A stretch of DNA of 64,000 nucleotides from Rathayibacter agropyri (GCF_013249015.1 NZ_JABRPL010000001.1:124001-188000), one strand, 5' to 3'. Positions 8,856 through 19,414 are shown, counted from the first letter of the stretch. Program-made: numbers and translations. Notes: generated from the letters alone by a model not told the origin.

Positions 8856-10034
8856 TCAGCGCACGCGGGCATGGCGGGTGGCGGCGAGGGTTCCACAGAC
8901 GAGGAACGAGCAGGTAGCGGCGAGCACGGTGAGCAGCGGCGCGTCCCAGCCGCCGCTGGCGTCGTGGGCGAACCCGATCACTGTCGGTGCCGTCGCGGCG
9001 ACCGCATAGCCGATGCCCTGCACCGTGGCCGAGAGCCGTGAGGCGTGTGCATCCGAGCGCGACAGTCGCACGACGAGCACGAAGACAACCGTGAAGCCGC
9101 CGCCCTGCGCCACGCCTCCGAGCACGCACCAGAGAGCCCAGAGCTGCGGCGCCAGCAGCAGCCCGATCGGAACCGTGCACCAGAGCAGGCCGACCAGGAG
9201 GATGCTGCCGCGCGGTCCAAGCCGACGCACCAGGAGGGGGATCCCCACCGCTCCTGCGACCGCCGCGAGCTGGAAGACCGAAGAACTCGCTCCGGCCGTG
9301 GCTATCGAGAAGCCGTTGCGGTCGACCAGCAGAGACGGGAGCCAGGCGGTCACGCCGTAGTACGAAAAGGCCTGGCTCGAGAAGCACAGCGCGAGCGCCA
9401 GGACCGTCGCGCTGCGCCAGATCCTCGGTGCAGGTTCCGCTGGTCCGCTGCCGCGCACGAGCCGAGGCGCCGGTCGCAGAGCCGCCCGAGGGCCGACGGC
9501 GAGGAGCCAGCCGACGAGGGCCAGCGCGTTCAGGCCGAGCCAAATCACCAGGGCGCCGCGCCAACCGAGCGCGAGAGCCAGAGGTGCCGTTCCGAGTGAC
9601 GTGATCGTTGAGCCGAGGTTAAGTGCCGCGGTGTAGACGCCCGTCGTCAGATCGATGCGCTCGGCCGAGACGTCGCGGCGGATCACGACGGGCAGCACGA
9701 CGTTCCCGATCGTGATGAAAACCCCGATCAGAACCGTGCCCGCGACCACGGCGACAACATCGCCGGCCGAGCGGACGATCGTGCCCAGCGCGACTCCGAG
9801 GATCGTCACCGTCACGGCCGCGTCCGGACCTGCCCGGCGGATCACCAGGAGGGCGAGCGGAGTCGCGAGGGCGAAGCACAGCACCGGGATGCTCGTGAGG
9901 ACTCCCGCCTGGCCGGAGGAGAGGGAGAGATCACCGCGGACGGCGTCGATCACCGGAGCGACGGCGACGATCGGACCGCGCAAGACCAGGGCGGCGAGGG
10001 CGACTGCGACGACGAAGAGCCAGGGCGCGCGCAC
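8856..10034 (-). CDS. MFS transporter, CynX/NimT type
   Basis: 392 residues, about 12 hydrophobic helices. The N-terminal LVLRGPIVAVAPVI and the layout (two six-helix halves around a loop at 200-215) fit the CynX/NimT group of the major facilitator superfamily, named from cyanate and 2-nitroimidazole transporters. The actual substrate is unknown. GTG start at 10034 with the DUF4190-like gene ending 5 bp upstream, so the two are probably co-transcribed and coupled. Confidence 0.85.
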   Translation of the reverse strand: MRAPWLFVVAVALAALVLRGPIVAVAPVIDAVRGDLSLSSGQAGVLTSIPVLCFALATPLALLVIRRAGPDAAVTVTILGVALGTIVRSAGDVVAVVAGTVLIGVFITIGNVVLPVVIRRDVSAERIDLTTGVYTAALNLGSTITSLGTAPLALALGWRGALVIWLGLNALALVGWLLAVGPRAALRPAPRLVRGSGPAEPAPRIWRSATVLALALCFSSQAFSYYGVTAWLPSLLVDRNGFSIATAGASSSVFQLAAVAGAVGIPLLVRRLGPRGSILLVGLLWCTVPIGLLLAPQLWALWCVLGGVAQGGGFTVVFVLVVRLSRSDAHASRLSATVQGIGYAVAATAPTVIGFAHDASGGWDAPLLTVLAATCSFLVCGTLAATRHARVR

Positions 10035-10039
10035 CGGGA

Positions 10040-10375
10040 TCAGCCGGAGAATCCGGAGGCGATGTTGCTCGCAATGGTGACGGCGCCCGAGACCAGGCCG
10101 AGGATCCCGGTGACCAGACCGGCTGTGGCGAGTCCTCGACCGCCTCCCACGACCGCGGCGGCCGCCCGGCCGCGCGCGGCGAAGAGGATCGCCAGGATCG
10201 AGGGCACCAGCAGCGGGTTGATCAGGAGGCTGATGATGCCGAGGACGAGGCTGGCGACGGCCATCGGATTGCGGCCGGCTGAGGAGGACGGAGCGGACGG
10301 GTAGGCGTACAGCTCCTGCTCAGGAGCTGCCTCGGGAGTGCCAGGCGCGGGCAAAGGGGCGGAGTCGTCGGGCAT
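10040..10375 (-). CDS. Small DUF4190-like membrane protein
   Basis: 111 residues: a Pro/Ala-rich cytoplasmic N-terminus of about 37 residues followed by two long hydrophobic segments, MAVASLVLGIISLLINPLL and GLATAGLVTGILGLVSG. Proteins of this design (DUF4190) are common in actinobacteria and have no established function. ATG start at 10375. It lies immediately upstream of the MFS gene and may be its operon partner. Confidence 0.72.
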   Translation of the reverse strand: MPDDSAPLPAPGTPEAAPEQELYAYPSAPSSSAGRNPMAVASLVLGIISLLINPLLVPSILAILFAARGRAAAAVVGGGRGLATAGLVTGILGLVSGAVTIASNIASGFSG

Positions 10376-10482
10376 GCGCCGAGTCTAGAGCGGAGCGGAG
10401 TGCTCGCCTGCGCCCGGCCCACAGCGGACGGACGGCAGAATGGGCTCGACCAGGGGTCGGCCCCGAGAAAGGATGACGACGC

Positions 10483-10710
10483 ATGGAAACCAGCGAGCAC
10501 AGTCTCGCCGCCCGGGACACGGTCGCGATCATTGCGATCCTCGCGATGCTCGAGGGGGCGCTCGCCGTCGGTACGGTGCCGCAGTCGCTCGAGCGGATCC
10601 TCCTGCACGAGCTAGAGCGCAACGCCCTCGTCCTTCCCGGTGCCGAACGGGAGGAACTCGCCGCCGCTCTGCACGCGCTGGGTTCCCGCGTGCGCTGGAC
10701 GCTCGGGTAG
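10483..10710 (+). CDS. Small conserved-looking hypothetical protein
   Basis: 75 residues ([17 protein letters not shown]...). I do not recognise a family. A helical hydrophobic stretch, [15 protein letters not shown], is followed by an amphipathic helical tail, so a small membrane-associated or dimeric protein is possible. A good Shine-Dalgarno (GAAAGGA) 8 bp before the ATG and codon-position GC bias typical of the chromosome support it as a real gene. It ends 55 bp before the thrS start. A TACAGT box at 10726-10731 between them may be the thrS -10. Confidence 0.6.
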   Translation: METSEHSLAARDTVAIIAILAMLEGALAVGTVPQSLERILLHELERNALVLPGAEREELAAALHALGSRVRWTLG

Positions 10711-10765
10711 GGTCCCACCGCCGACTACAGTCGAGGGGTCAACCGAGCCCGAGGAGTGTTTGCCC

Positions 10766-12769
10766 GTGTCGAATGAACCGTCGAATCCCGCAGAGATCGA
10801 GTCCCACTCGGTCGTCACCGAGGCGGGTACGGGATTCACGCACTTCAGCGATCGGGCGGTCGTCGCGATCCGTGTCAACGGGGAGCTGAAGGACTTGGCG
10901 GCGGACGTCGTCGCGGGCGACCGCATCGAGCCCGTGCTGATCTCCTCGCCCGACGGGCTGAACATCCTCCGCCACTCCGCCGCGCACGTGCTCGCTCAGG
11001 CCGTCCAACAGGTCAACCCGGAGGCGAAGCTGGGTATCGGCCCGCCGGTCACCGATGGCTTTTACTACGACTTCGACGTCGAGGAGCCATTCACGCCTGA
11101 GGCGATGAAGGGGCTCGAGAAGGCCATGGACCGGATCATCCGTCAGGGCCAGCGCTTCGTGCGCCGCGTGGTCACGGAGGAGCAGGCGCGCGCCGAACTC
11201 GCCGGCGAGCCGTACAAGCTGGAGCTGGTCGGGCTCAAGGGCGGCGGAGCCGACGACGAGAACGTCGAGGTTGGCGGCGCCGAGCTCACCCTCTACGACA
11301 ACGTCGACCCGCGCTCGGGCGAGACGGTCTGGAAGGACCTGTGCCGCGGCCCGCACCTTCCCAACACCCGCATGATCGGCAACGGCTACTCCCTGACCCG
11401 CAACGCGGCGGCGTACTGGCGCGGCTCCGAGAAGAACCCGCAGCTCCAGCGCATCTACGGCACGGCCTGGCCCACCAAGGACGAACTGCGCGCGCACCAG
11501 GCGCGGCTCGAGGAGGCGGCGCGCCGGGACCACCGCAAGCTCGGCCACGAGCTGGATCTCTTCTCGTTCCCGGACGAAATCGGGTCCGGATTGGCGGTGT
11601 TCCATCCGAAGGGTGGCATCATCCGCTACGAGATCGAGCAGTACATGCGGGAGCAGTTGCTCGCTCACGACTACGAGCTGGTCTACACGCCGCACATCAC
11701 CAAGGGTGACCTGTTCATGACGAGCGGGCATCTGCAGTGGTACTCAGAGGGCATGTTCCCTCCGATGCACCTCGACGAGTTGCAGGACGAGGACGGCACC
11801 ATCACTCGCCAGGGCCAGGACTACTACCTCAAGCCCATGAACTGCCCGTTCCACAACCTGATCTTTCGCTCACGGGGACGCAGCTACCGCGAGCTGCCGC
11901 TGCGCCTGGCCGAGTTCGGCACCGTCTACCGCTACGAGAAAAGCGGCACCCTCCAGGGCCTCACCCGGGTGCGCGGGCTGACGCAGGACGACGCGCACAT
12001 CTACGTGACCCAGGAGGACGTCGCGGCCGAGTTGACCCGCAACCTCGAGTTCGTGCTCCAGGTGCTCCGCGACTACGGCCTGAACGACTTCTACCTCGAG
12101 CTCTCCACCAACGAGGAGGGCAACCCGAAGTTCGTCGGCGCACCCGAGCAGTGGGAGGACGCGATCGAGTCGCTGCGGGCGGTCGCCGTCGCCTCCGGCC
12201 TGGAACTCGTGCCCGACCCGGGCGGAGCCGCGTTCTACGGCCCGAAGATTTCGGTGCAGGCCCGCGACGCGATCGGCCGGACGTGGCAGATGTCCACGAT
12301 TCAGCTCGACTTCAACCAGCCCGAGCGCTTCGAGCTCGAGTACACAGCGTCCGACGGATCGAAGAAGCGCCCCGTGATGATCCATCGCGCGCTCTTCGGC
12401 TCGATCGAGCGCTTTTTCGCCATTCTTACCGAGCACTACGCGGGTGCGTTCCCGGTCTGGCTGTCGCCGGTCCAGGTCGTGGGCATCCCGATCGCCGACG
12501 AATACCTGCCCTACCTCGAGGAGGTCGTGGGCGAACTCAAGCGCTCCGGCATCCGTGCCGAGATCGACTACTCCAGCGACCGGATGCAAAAGAAGATTCG
12601 CAACGCCACTCTGGCGAAGGTGCCGTTCCAGATCATCGTCGGCGAGAAGGACCGTGACGCTGGGGCCGTCAGCTTCCGGTTCCGCGACGGCACGCAGGAG
12701 AACGGGATCCCCGTCGCGGACGCCGTCGCGCGCATCCGCGACGCCGTCGCCACCAAGGCGCAGGTCTGA
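10766..12769 (+). CDS. thrS: Threonyl-tRNA synthetase
   Basis: 667 residues; charges tRNA-Thr with threonine. Domains in order: N-terminal TGS-like region (to about 65), the editing domain with [11 protein letters not shown] near 72 (HxxxH metal motif), the class II catalytic core with MNCPFHN (zinc-ligand Cys), [11 protein letters not shown] (motif 2), [16 protein letters not shown] and [11 protein letters not shown] (motif 3), and the anticodon-binding domain at the end ([10 protein letters not shown]). The GTG start at 10766 sits 9 nt after GAGGAG; a TTG two codons upstream is too close to the SD. Followed after 2 bp by the HIT gene. Confidence 0.97.
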   Translation: MSNEPSNPAEIESHSVVTEAGTGFTHFSDRAVVAIRVNGELKDLAADVVAGDRIEPVLISSPDGLNILRHSAAHVLAQAVQQVNPEAKLGIGPPVTDGFYYDFDVEEPFTPEAMKGLEKAMDRIIRQGQRFVRRVVTEEQARAELAGEPYKLELVGLKGGGADDENVEVGGAELTLYDNVDPRSGETVWKDLCRGPHLPNTRMIGNGYSLTRNAAAYWRGSEKNPQLQRIYGTAWPTKDELRAHQARLEEAARRDHRKLGHELDLFSFPDEIGSGLAVFHPKGGIIRYEIEQYMREQLLAHDYELVYTPHITKGDLFMTSGHLQWYSEGMFPPMHLDELQDEDGTITRQGQDYYLKPMNCPFHNLIFRSRGRSYRELPLRLAEFGTVYRYEKSGTLQGLTRVRGLTQDDAHIYVTQEDVAAELTRNLEFVLQVLRDYGLNDFYLELSTNEEGNPKFVGAPEQWEDAIESLRAVAVASGLELVPDPGGAAFYGPKISVQARDAIGRTWQMSTIQLDFNQPERFELEYTASDGSKKRPVMIHRALFGSIERFFAILTEHYAGAFPVWLSPVQVVGIPIADEYLPYLEEVVGELKRSGIRAEIDYSSDRMQKKIRNATLAKVPFQIIVGEKDRDAGAVSFRFRDGTQENGIPVADAVARIRDAVATKAQV

Positions 12770-12771
12770 GC

Positions 12772-13320
12772 GTGACCGACCCTGTGCCCGAGGGAGCGGA
12801 GGGCTCGGCGCATCTCGCCGGCGTGCCCGACGAGTTCCAGCGCCTGTGGACACCGCACCGGATGGTCTACATCCGGAAGGGGCAGCCGGGAGCCGACAAC
12901 TGCCCCTTCTGCGTCGCTCCCATGCTGAGTGACGAGGAGGCGCTGATCGTCGCCCGCGGCGAGCACGCGTACGTCCTGCTGAACCTGTTCCCGTACAACT
13001 CCGGCCACCTGCTGGTCTGCCCGTACCGGCACATCCCGTTGTACGACGAGGCCACTGACGAGGAAGTGGCTGAGATTGGGGCGCTCACGCAGACGGCCAT
13101 GCGGGTCGTCCGTTCCGTCTCGAACAACGACGGCTTCAATCTCGGGATGAACCAGGGCGCCGTGGCGGGTGCCGGGATCGCCGCGCATCTGCACCAGCAT
13201 GTGGTGCCGCGCTGGGCGACCGACGCCAACTTCTTCCCGATCATCGCGAAGACCAAGGCGCTCCCGCAGCTGCTGGGCGACGTCCGGGCGAGCCTTGCGG
13301 CGGCCTGGCCGAGCGAGTAG
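12772..13320 (+). CDS. HIT family hydrolase (Ap4A phosphorylase-like)
   Basis: 182 residues. The histidine-triad motif appears as [10 protein letters not shown] (about 139-148), with the upstream HIT-fold segment [24 protein letters not shown] motif near residue 43 is typical of the actinobacterial group related to Ap4A phosphorylases (Rv2613c type), which cleave dinucleoside tetraphosphates. GTG start only 2 bp after the thrS stop, a conserved pairing in actinobacteria. Hydrolysis or phosphorolysis of dinucleoside polyphosphates is the expected activity, from family knowledge. Confidence 0.9.
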   Translation: MTDPVPEGAEGSAHLAGVPDEFQRLWTPHRMVYIRKGQPGADNCPFCVAPMLSDEEALIVARGEHAYVLLNLFPYNSGHLLVCPYRHIPLYDEATDEEVAEIGALTQTAMRVVRSVSNNDGFNLGMNQGAVAGAGIAAHLHQHVVPRWATDANFFPIIAKTKALPQLLGDVRASLAAAWPSE

Positions 13321-13336
13321 AACCGCCCGTATCTCG

Positions 13337-13342
13337 TAGACT
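13337..13342 (+). promoter_or_regulatory. -10 box for probable leaderless pdxS transcript
   Basis: TAGACT lies 7 bp before the pdxS ATG at 13350, and no Shine-Dalgarno sequence precedes that ATG. A transcript starting at the A of ATG is therefore likely. No convincing -35 is seen. Confidence 0.5.
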
Positions 13343-13349
13343 CGCGAGC

Positions 13350-14267
13350 ATGACCGACACGACCACCTCGTCCTCGTCCGCCTCGGAGCAGTTCGGCTCG
13401 AGCCGCGTCAAGCGCGGTCTTGCCGAGATGCTCAAGGGCGGCGTCATTATGGATGTCGTCACCGCCGAGCAGGCCCGCATCGCGGAGGACGCCGGTGCTG
13501 TCGCCGTCATGGCACTCGAGCGCGTTCCCGCCGACATCCGCTCCCAGGGCGGCGTTGCGCGGATGAGCGACCCCGACCTGATCGACGGCATCGTCTCTGC
13601 CGTCTCGATCCCCGTCATGGCGAAGGCGCGCATTGGTCACTTCGTCGAGGCGCAGGTCCTGCAGGAACTCGGTGTCGACTACATCGACGAGTCCGAGGTC
13701 CTCTCGCCCGCTGACTACGTGAACCACATCGACAAGTGGAAGTTCACCGTCCCCTTCGTCTGCGGAGCCACCAATCTGGGCGAGGCGCTGCGCCGCATCA
13801 CCGAGGGCGCCGCCATGATCCGCTCGAAGGGTGAGGCCGGCACCGGCGACGTCTCCGAGGCGACCAAGCACATCCGCACCATCTCGGCAGAGGTGAACCG
13901 CCTCAGGGCTATGACGAAGGACGAACTCTACGTCGCGGCCAAAGAGTTGCAGGCCCCGTACGACCTGGTCGTGGAGATCGCGCAGACCGGCAAGCTCCCC
14001 GTCGTGCTCTTCACCGCGGGCGGGGTCGCCACTCCTGCCGATGCAGCGCTGATGATGCAGCTCGGCGCCGACGGTGTGTTCGTCGGCTCGGGCGTCTTCA
14101 AATCCGGCGAGCCCGCCAAGCGCGCCGCCGCGATCGTGAAGGCGACAACATTCTTCGATGACCCGAAGGTCGTCGCGGAGGCGTCACGCGGACTGGGCGA
14201 GGCGATGGTCGGCATCAACGTGGCCGATCTGCCCGCGCCGCACCGCCTCGCCGAGCGTGGCTGGTAA
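13350..14267 (+). CDS. pdxS: Pyridoxal 5'-phosphate synthase, synthase subunit
   Basis: 305 residues, a near-perfect PdxS barrel. It condenses ribose 5-phosphate, glyceraldehyde 3-phosphate and ammonia to pyridoxal 5'-phosphate. Hallmarks: [43 protein letters not shown] (with the Schiff-base lysine), [24 protein letters not shown] and FVGSGVFKS. The extended N-terminus is Thr/Ser-rich and poorly conserved. Ammonia comes from the glutaminase PdxT, whose gene overlaps this one by 11 bp, so a coupled 12+12 complex is expected. Confidence 0.97.
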   Translation: MTDTTTSSSSASEQFGSSRVKRGLAEMLKGGVIMDVVTAEQARIAEDAGAVAVMALERVPADIRSQGGVARMSDPDLIDGIVSAVSIPVMAKARIGHFVEAQVLQELGVDYIDESEVLSPADYVNHIDKWKFTVPFVCGATNLGEALRRITEGAAMIRSKGEAGTGDVSEATKHIRTISAEVNRLRAMTKDELYVAAKELQAPYDLVVEIAQTGKLPVVLFTAGGVATPADAALMMQLGADGVFVGSGVFKSGEPAKRAAAIVKATTFFDDPKVVAEASRGLGEAMVGINVADLPAPHRLAERGW

Positions 14268-14868
14268 CGAGCGGCTCCTCGTCGGCGTACTCGCGCTGCA
14301 GGGCGACTTCCGCGAGCACGCCAACGTACTGCGCAAGCTCGATGCCGACGTGGTGCTCGTGCGGCGTCCGCAGGAGCTCGCCTCCGTCGCCGGGCTCGTT
14401 ATTCCGGGAGGCGAGTCGACGGTGATGGACAAGCTTTCACGACTCTTCGGACTCGCGGAGCCGGTCGTCGCGGCAATCGAGGCGGGTCTTCCCGTCTACG
14501 GAACCTGCGCAGGGCTGATCATGCTCGCCGACCGCGTGGTCGACCGCATCGACGGGCAGCGGAGTTTCGGCGGGCTCGACGTCTCCGTCCGCCGGAACGC
14601 GTTCGGCAATCAGCTCGACTCCTTCGAGACCGATCTCGACGTGCCGGCCCTCGGCGACCCTCCCGTGCACGCTGTGTTTATCCGCGCGCCCGTCGTGGAG
14701 GAGCTGGGGGAGCGGGCGACGGCGCTCGCCTCGGTGTCCGACGGCAGGGTTGTGGCCGTCGAGCAGGGCAACCTCCTCGGAACGGCGTTTCATCCGGAGA
14801 TCACCGGTGACTACCGTTTTCACGAGCTCTTCCTGCGGAAGGTTGCGGCCACTCGCTTCGGCGCGTGA
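14257..14868 (+). CDS. pdxT: Pyridoxal 5'-phosphate synthase, glutaminase subunit
   Basis: 203 residues, class I glutamine amidotransferase that supplies ammonia to PdxS. Seen: [13 protein letters not shown] at the N-terminus, IPGGEST, the nucleophile Cys84 in [10 protein letters not shown], and the His-Glu pair in [11 protein letters not shown] at 14257 inside the pdxS 3' end gives the normal family N-terminus; the frame extends further upstream, but only as a shadow of pdxS. The 11-bp overlap implies translational coupling. Confidence 0.95.
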   Translation: MAGNERLLVGVLALQGDFREHANVLRKLDADVVLVRRPQELASVAGLVIPGGESTVMDKLSRLFGLAEPVVAAIEAGLPVYGTCAGLIMLADRVVDRIDGQRSFGGLDVSVRRNAFGNQLDSFETDLDVPALGDPPVHAVFIRAPVVEELGERATALASVSDGRVVAVEQGNLLGTAFHPEITGDYRFHELFLRKVAATRFGA

Positions 14869-14878
14869 GGGTTGTTGC

Positions 14879-15739
14879 ATGCCCGAACTCCCCGAGGTCC
14901 AGGCGCTCGCTCTCGACCTTGATGCTCGCCTCGGCGGCCGCGTGCTCGAAAGGCTCGACGTTTTCGCGATTTCGGCGCTGAAGACGGTAGCGATCCCGCC
15001 ATCCGCTCTAGCAGGGCAGATGGTGCACGGCGTGACACGGCACGGCAAGTTCCTCGATTTCGCCGTCGGCGATGCGCACGTGCTTCTCCACCTTGCTCGC
15101 GCGGGCTGGGTGCGCTGGCGGCCAGAGCGACCGACGGTGCCCGTGAAGCCGGGGCGGGGTCCGCTTGCCGCGCGGCTGATCCTCGATGACGGTTCGGGCT
15201 TCGATGTGACCGAGGCCGGGACCAAGAAGAGCCTCGCGCTCTCGATCGTCGCCGATCCGCTCGACGTGCCGGGCGTCGCCCGATTGGGCCCGGATCCGCT
15301 CGATCCCGCCTTCACCCAGGAAATCCTCGGCGCGATCCTCGCTACGGCGGGCCGGGCGCAGCTTAAGGGTGTCCTCCGAGATCAGTCCCGGATCGCGGGC
15401 ATCGGCAACGCCTACTCCGATGAGATTCTGCACGTGGCCCGTCTGTCACCGTTCAAGCCCGCTGCACTGACGTCCGATGAGCTGGACCGCCTGTACTCGG
15501 CGCTCCGCTACACGCTCAAGGAGGCGCTCGCACGAGCCGAGGGCCTGCATGCGGTGGACCTTAAACGCGAGAAAAAGCTCGGAATGCGCGTCCACGGGCG
15601 CACCGGTGAAGCCTGCCCCGTCTGTGGTGACACGGTCCGCCAGGTGATCTTCGCCGACTCCACCCTCCAGTACTGCCCCACCTGCCAGACGGGAGGCAAG
15701 GTCCTCGCGGACCGTGTGCTCTCCCGGCTGGTGAAATAA
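14879..15739 (+). CDS. Fpg/Nei-family DNA glycosylase
   Basis: 286 residues. Starts MPELPEVQAL, with the catalytic Pro2 and Glu3 of the formamidopyrimidine-DNA glycosylase family. A conserved lysine lies in VTRHGKFLDF; then come the helix-two-turn-helix RIAGIGNAYSDEIL and a C-terminal zinc finger with four cysteines, CPVCG and YCPTCQTGG. Base excision of oxidised purines or pyrimidines plus AP lyase activity is expected. PELPEVQ instead of PELPEVE and the divergent core make it more like the actinobacterial Fpg paralogues than the primary MutM. It is 10 bp downstream of pdxT, between pdxT and yebC. Confidence 0.88.
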   Translation: MPELPEVQALALDLDARLGGRVLERLDVFAISALKTVAIPPSALAGQMVHGVTRHGKFLDFAVGDAHVLLHLARAGWVRWRPERPTVPVKPGRGPLAARLILDDGSGFDVTEAGTKKSLALSIVADPLDVPGVARLGPDPLDPAFTQEILGAILATAGRAQLKGVLRDQSRIAGIGNAYSDEILHVARLSPFKPAALTSDELDRLYSALRYTLKEALARAEGLHAVDLKREKKLGMRVHGRTGEACPVCGDTVRQVIFADSTLQYCPTCQTGGKVLADRVLSRLVK

Positions 15740-15881
15740 CTGTGGCGGTGCTTGTTTCCGCGCCGGTTCCTGCCCGGCGCGTGCGCCTACGGTGATCCGC
15801 TGGCACACGGATCGCCGGTTCGGCTCGCAGAGGCCGCTCCTCGGTGAAGGGCGCGGGAGGGGCTGGTGAAAGGGGGCGTTG

Positions 15882-17213
15882 TCAGAAGGGCGGGGGTGAG
15901 GCGGTGGAGTGGGGCTGCCGTGGTGGTTGTGGGGGAGGGGCGGGCGGACGGCCGTGCAGCGTTGGTGGTCGCGTGGTGACGCGTCGGCCGGTCGGAGTGG
16001 TCCAGTCTGCGGTGCCGTCGGGGTGGAGCACGTAGGTCCATCGGTCGCCGTGCCGGACGTGGTGGTGCGCGACGCACAGGCAGGCGAGGTTAGTCAGTGC
16101 GGTGTCGCCGCCGTTGCGCCACTCGATCGTGTGATCGACCTCCGATGTCGCGGCGGGCCGGGTGCAGCCGGGGAAGCGGCAGGTCTGATCCCGCAGCTGG
16201 AGGTGGAGCCGCATCCGTGGCGGCGGTACCCGGTGCGTGCGTCCAACGGAGACGACCATCCCCGTGTGCGCGTCGGCGAGGACCCGGGTGAAGGACGGTG
16301 CGACGCCCGCGAGTTCCCGCGCGACGCTGGCGGGGATTGGCCCGTAGCCGTCGAGGTCAGCGGTGGCGTCGTCGAGACCCGCGGCTGTCCTTAACGCGAG
16401 GGTGAGCCTGACCTCGGCTCGCACTCCCGGCACGAAGGTCGCTGCGACCCCGGTGCCGTCGCCGACGGGGGTTGTGCCCGAGACGTCACCGTCGCAGAGC
16501 AGATCGGCGAGCGCATCGGCTCGAAGCTGGGCCAGCGTTCGCTCGTCGCCCTCGCGGAGCGTTCGGGCGATACGATCCAGCCGGTCATACGCTCCGAGAA
16601 CGAGAGGCGCCGGGAGCTGTGCGCAGAGCGTCGCCATCCCGTCCACGTCTGGAGTCACCCAGACGCGCCGGTCTTCTTGGGCACGTGAATGGCGGCCGGC
16701 GAGAGGTTCCTCATGCAGCTCCTCCCGCAGCCGAGCCACCACGCGGCGCAACTGTGTCGGGGTCATCGAGACGGCTGCCTCGACGGCCCGCTGGTCGAAC
16801 AGGGCCCGGGAGTCGACGGGCAGGGTGCGCGCGATGACGCAGATTACCTGGCCCGCCTCCCAACGGATGCGCGCCGCGGCCAGTGCGGCCCGTGTGCAGG
16901 GCAAGTCCTCGACGAGCAACTGCGCCTGCTCCAGCTCGCGCGACACGACCCGCTCCGACACTCCCAGTGCTACCGCGAACTCTGCCCGGATCGACCGCTC
17001 CACCAGATCGCCCGCCTCGCTGCGTGAGAGGGATCGCCCTCGTGCGAACGACTCCGGGCAGGCGAGCGCCGCGCGGTACCCCGCGTACAACTCCTCGGCC
17101 GCCGCGAGAAGCACGGGGGCAGCGGACCGGACGAGGCCGGCCGCCCGATCGCCACGCGACCGCACCTCCTCCAGCACAGCCTCCGCCGCGCCTGTCTCGC
17201 CTGCATCTGTCAT
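15882..17213 (-). CDS. DUF222 plus HNH endonuclease domain protein
   Basis: 443 residues. The long N-terminal region (about 20-320) is the DUF222 / '13E12 repeat' domain found in many actinobacterial copies. The C-terminus carries an HNH nuclease fold with zinc-binding cysteines CRFPGC and CLC, the DH of [10 protein letters not shown] of [10 protein letters not shown] and HHHVRH. These genes are multicopy and often strain-variable; a homing or mobile origin is suspected but not proved. The tail after the nuclease domain is Pro/Arg-rich. No SD precedes ATG 17213, so it may be read from a leaderless mRNA. It is in the opposite direction to its neighbours and interrupts the pdxST-yebC order. Confidence 0.85.
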   Translation of the reverse strand: MTDAGETGAAEAVLEEVRSRGDRAAGLVRSAAPVLLAAAEELYAGYRAALACPESFARGRSLSRSEAGDLVERSIRAEFAVALGVSERVVSRELEQAQLLVEDLPCTRAALAAARIRWEAGQVICVIARTLPVDSRALFDQRAVEAAVSMTPTQLRRVVARLREELHEEPLAGRHSRAQEDRRVWVTPDVDGMATLCAQLPAPLVLGAYDRLDRIARTLREGDERTLAQLRADALADLLCDGDVSGTTPVGDGTGVAATFVPGVRAEVRLTLALRTAAGLDDATADLDGYGPIPASVARELAGVAPSFTRVLADAHTGMVVSVGRTHRVPPPRMRLHLQLRDQTCRFPGCTRPAATSEVDHTIEWRNGGDTALTNLACLCVAHHHVRHGDRWTYVLHPDGTADWTTPTGRRVTTRPPTLHGRPPAPPPQPPRQPHSTASPPPF

Positions 17214-17432
17214 ACAAGTATTGAATCAGCGACCACCGACACCAGCGCGACTGTGACCGCTCACACGGGACAACTCGGCCGGGGTGGTCGCCTGTGGAGG
17301 AGCGACGTCCCCGCTTCCCGGTACTGCCCTCGGGCGCGGCTCCGGCCGCCCCGGCAGCGCCCGATTACACTGGTCGAGCCATCAGCGGCGTCCTGCGGGA
17401 GTCGCACGAAACGAACTTTCCGAGGGAGCACC

Positions 17433-18194
17433 GTGTCCGGGCATTCCAAGTGGGCCACGACCAAGCACCAGAAGGCGATCAAGGATTCGCGCCGCGCGAA
17501 GTCCTTTGCCAAGTTGATCAAGAATATCGAGGTGGCCGCCAAGATGGGCGGTGCCGACCTCTCCGGCAATCCGACGCTCGTCGATGCCGTGCAAAAGGCG
17601 AAAAAGACCTCGGTGCCGAACGACAACATCGACCGCGCGATCAAGCGCGGCGCCGGCCTCACCGGCGAGGTCATCGACTACACGACCATCATGTACGAGG
17701 CCTACGGACCGAACGGCATAGCCCTCCTGGTCGAGTGCCTCACCGACAACAAGAACCGCGCGGCAGCGGACGTCCGCACCGCGATGACCCGCAACGGCGG
17801 CACCATGGCCGACCCGGGCAGCGTCGCCTACAACTTCGCGCGCAAGGGAGTCATCTCGGTGCCGCACGGAGACAGCGTGACCGAGGACGATGTGCTCGGC
17901 GCGGTCCTCGACTTCGGTGTCGACGACGTGATCGACCACGGCGAGAGCTTCGAGGTCCGCACCGAGCCGAGTGAGCTCGTGCCTGCACGCTCCGCCCTCC
18001 AGGACGCGGGGATCGACTACGACTCCGCCGACGTCGAGTTCGTCGCCTCGCTCCAGGTCGAGGCCGACGCCGACACCGCCCGCAAGGTGTTCCGCCTGAT
18101 CGACGCACTCGAGGACTCGGACGACGTGCAAAACGTCTACACCAACCTCGACATCACCGCAGAGGTCCGCGCCGAGCTCGAGAACGAGGAGTGA
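17433..18194 (+). CDS. YebC/PmpR family (TACO1-type) regulator
   Basis: 253 residues beginning [23 protein letters not shown], the diagnostic start of the YebC family. Later segments such as [28 protein letters not shown] and the acidic C-terminal half agree. Family members have been described as DNA-binding transcription regulators, and more recently as translation factors for proline-rich stretches. GTG at 17433 has GGGAG 5-6 nt upstream. It starts the yebC-ruvCAB block that is highly conserved in actinobacteria. TACACT at 17366-17371 could be the -10 of this block. Confidence 0.95.
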   Translation: MSGHSKWATTKHQKAIKDSRRAKSFAKLIKNIEVAAKMGGADLSGNPTLVDAVQKAKKTSVPNDNIDRAIKRGAGLTGEVIDYTTIMYEAYGPNGIALLVECLTDNKNRAAADVRTAMTRNGGTMADPGSVAYNFARKGVISVPHGDSVTEDDVLGAVLDFGVDDVIDHGESFEVRTEPSELVPARSALQDAGIDYDSADVEFVASLQVEADADTARKVFRLIDALEDSDDVQNVYTNLDITAEVRAELENEE

Positions 18195-18230
18195 CCCGGT
18201 GAGCCCGGCCTGCTCCGCGAGGATGCCCTG

Positions 18231-18812
18231 ATGCGCGTCCTCGGGATCGACCCCGGGCTCACCCGGTGCGGTGTTGGCATCGTCGATGTCACGCGGGACC
18301 GCCGAGCGACCCTTGTGCACGTGAGCGTGCTGCGCACCCCGGTCGGTGACCCCCTCGAACGCCGCCTCCTGGCCCTCGGCGACGGGATCGAGGCGCTGCT
18401 CGATGAGCACCGGCCGGATGCGGTCGCTCTCGAGCGCGTCTTCGCGCAGAACAACGTGCGCACGGTCATGGGCATCGCGCAGATCAGCGGAGTCGCGCTC
18501 GTCGCCGCCGCTCGCCGCTCCCTCCCCGTGGGGATGCACACGCCGAGCGAAGTGAAGGCCGCGGTCACCGGCTACGGAGCGGCCGACAAGCGCCAGGTAA
18601 CTGCGATGATCCAGCGGGTGCTGCGCCTCGACACTCCGCCGACTCCTGCCGACGCTGCGGACGCCCTGGCGCTGGCCGTCTGTCACGCCTGGCGCGCGCC
18701 CCTTGTCGCCGCGCCCGGCGCGGGCGACGGCGAGACCGCGGCGCAGCGGGCTTGGCGCGCCGCGGAGGCCGCGACTCGAACGCCTGTTCGAGCATCTAGA
18801 CTGGCGCGGTGA
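18231..18812 (+). CDS. ruvC: Holliday junction resolvase RuvC
   Basis: 193 residues. Acidic catalytic residues are seen in [13 protein letters not shown] (Asp7), [10 protein letters not shown] (Glu) and the C-terminal [13 protein letters not shown]. RuvC cuts Holliday junctions moved by RuvAB. The C-terminal tail after residue 165 is extended and Ala/Arg-rich. The DNA coding for it contains a LexA-type operator and a -10 for ruvA, so this stretch is doubly used. Confidence 0.96.
   Translation: MRVLGIDPGLTRCGVGIVDVTRDRRATLVHVSVLRTPVGDPLERRLLALGDGIEALLDEHRPDAVALERVFAQNNVRTVMGIAQISGVALVAAARRSLPVGMHTPSEVKAAVTGYGAADKRQVTAMIQRVLRLDTPPTPADAADALALAVCHAWRAPLVAAPGAGDGETAAQRAWRAAEAATRTPVRASRLAR
18776..18802 (+). 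promoter_or_regulatory. SOS (LexA) box and leaderless promoter for ruvAB, inside ruvC
   Basis: TCGAAC-GCCT-GTTCGA at 18776-18791 is a perfect match to the actinobacterial SOS-box consensus TCGAAC(N4)GTTCGA. TAGACT at 18797-18802 is a good -10, and the ruvA GTG begins 6 bp later at 18809 with no Shine-Dalgarno sequence. The operator overlaps the -35 position. The arrangement predicts damage-inducible transcription of ruvA-ruvB separately from ruvC. Confidence 0.78.
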
Positions 18813-19414
18813 TCTCCTCCCTCCGCGGCACTGTCCTCTCCGCTCGGGGGAGTCTCGCCGTGCTCGATGTCCACGGCGTCGGCTACGCGGTCAATGTCAC
18901 TCCGCAGCACGCCCTCGACATGCGCGTCGGCGACGAGACCACCGTCAGCACCGTGCTCGTGGTGCGCGAGGATTCGCTGACCCTCTACGGCTTTCCGGAC
19001 GAGGAGCAACTCGAGATCTTTGAGCTGCTGATCGGAGTCACGGGTGTCGGCCCGAAATCGGCGCTCGGCGTCCTCGGTGCAGTCGAGCCGGATCGCGTCG
19101 CGCAGGCGGTCGCCGAGGAGGACGACGCGGTGTTCCGCAAAGTCAGCGGCATCGGCCCGAAGACGGCGAAGCTGATCGTCCTGTCGCTGGCGGGCAAGCT
19201 CTCCGTCCGCCCGCGAGCCGCGCGGGGCTCCGGCGCGGGTGCGACCGCTGCGCAGAGCGTCCTGTCGGCCCTCGTCGGTCTCGGTTGGCCCGAGCGCACC
19301 GCCGCCGACGTGGTGGACGAGATCCTGCTCGACGCGCAGGCCTCGGACGCCGCGAACGTGCAGGCCCTGCTCCGCCTCGCCCTCGCCCGCCTCGGCCCTG
19401 CGGCGCGCTCGTGA
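18809..19414 (+). CDS. ruvA: Holliday junction branch-migration protein RuvA
   Basis: 201 residues. N-terminal OB-fold domain ([27 protein letters not shown]), two helix-hairpin-helix motifs ([15 protein letters not shown] and [19 protein letters not shown]) and a C-terminal domain III that contacts RuvB. Forms tetramers on four-way junctions. GTG start overlaps the ruvC stop (GTGA). It can be translated from the operon mRNA by coupling or from a leaderless SOS transcript. Confidence 0.96.
   Translation: MISSLRGTVLSARGSLAVLDVHGVGYAVNVTPQHALDMRVGDETTVSTVLVVREDSLTLYGFPDEEQLEIFELLIGVTGVGPKSALGVLGAVEPDRVAQAVAEEDDAVFRKVSGIGPKTAKLIVLSLAGKLSVRPRAARGSGAGATAAQSVLSALVGLGWPERTAADVVDEILLDAQASDAANVQALLRLALARLGPAARS

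Noticed and set aside
10739-11731. Long minus-strand frames opposite thrS (also 11870-12853)
   Set aside because: Antisense shadows of a clear thrS gene with Arg/Asp/Val-rich composition.
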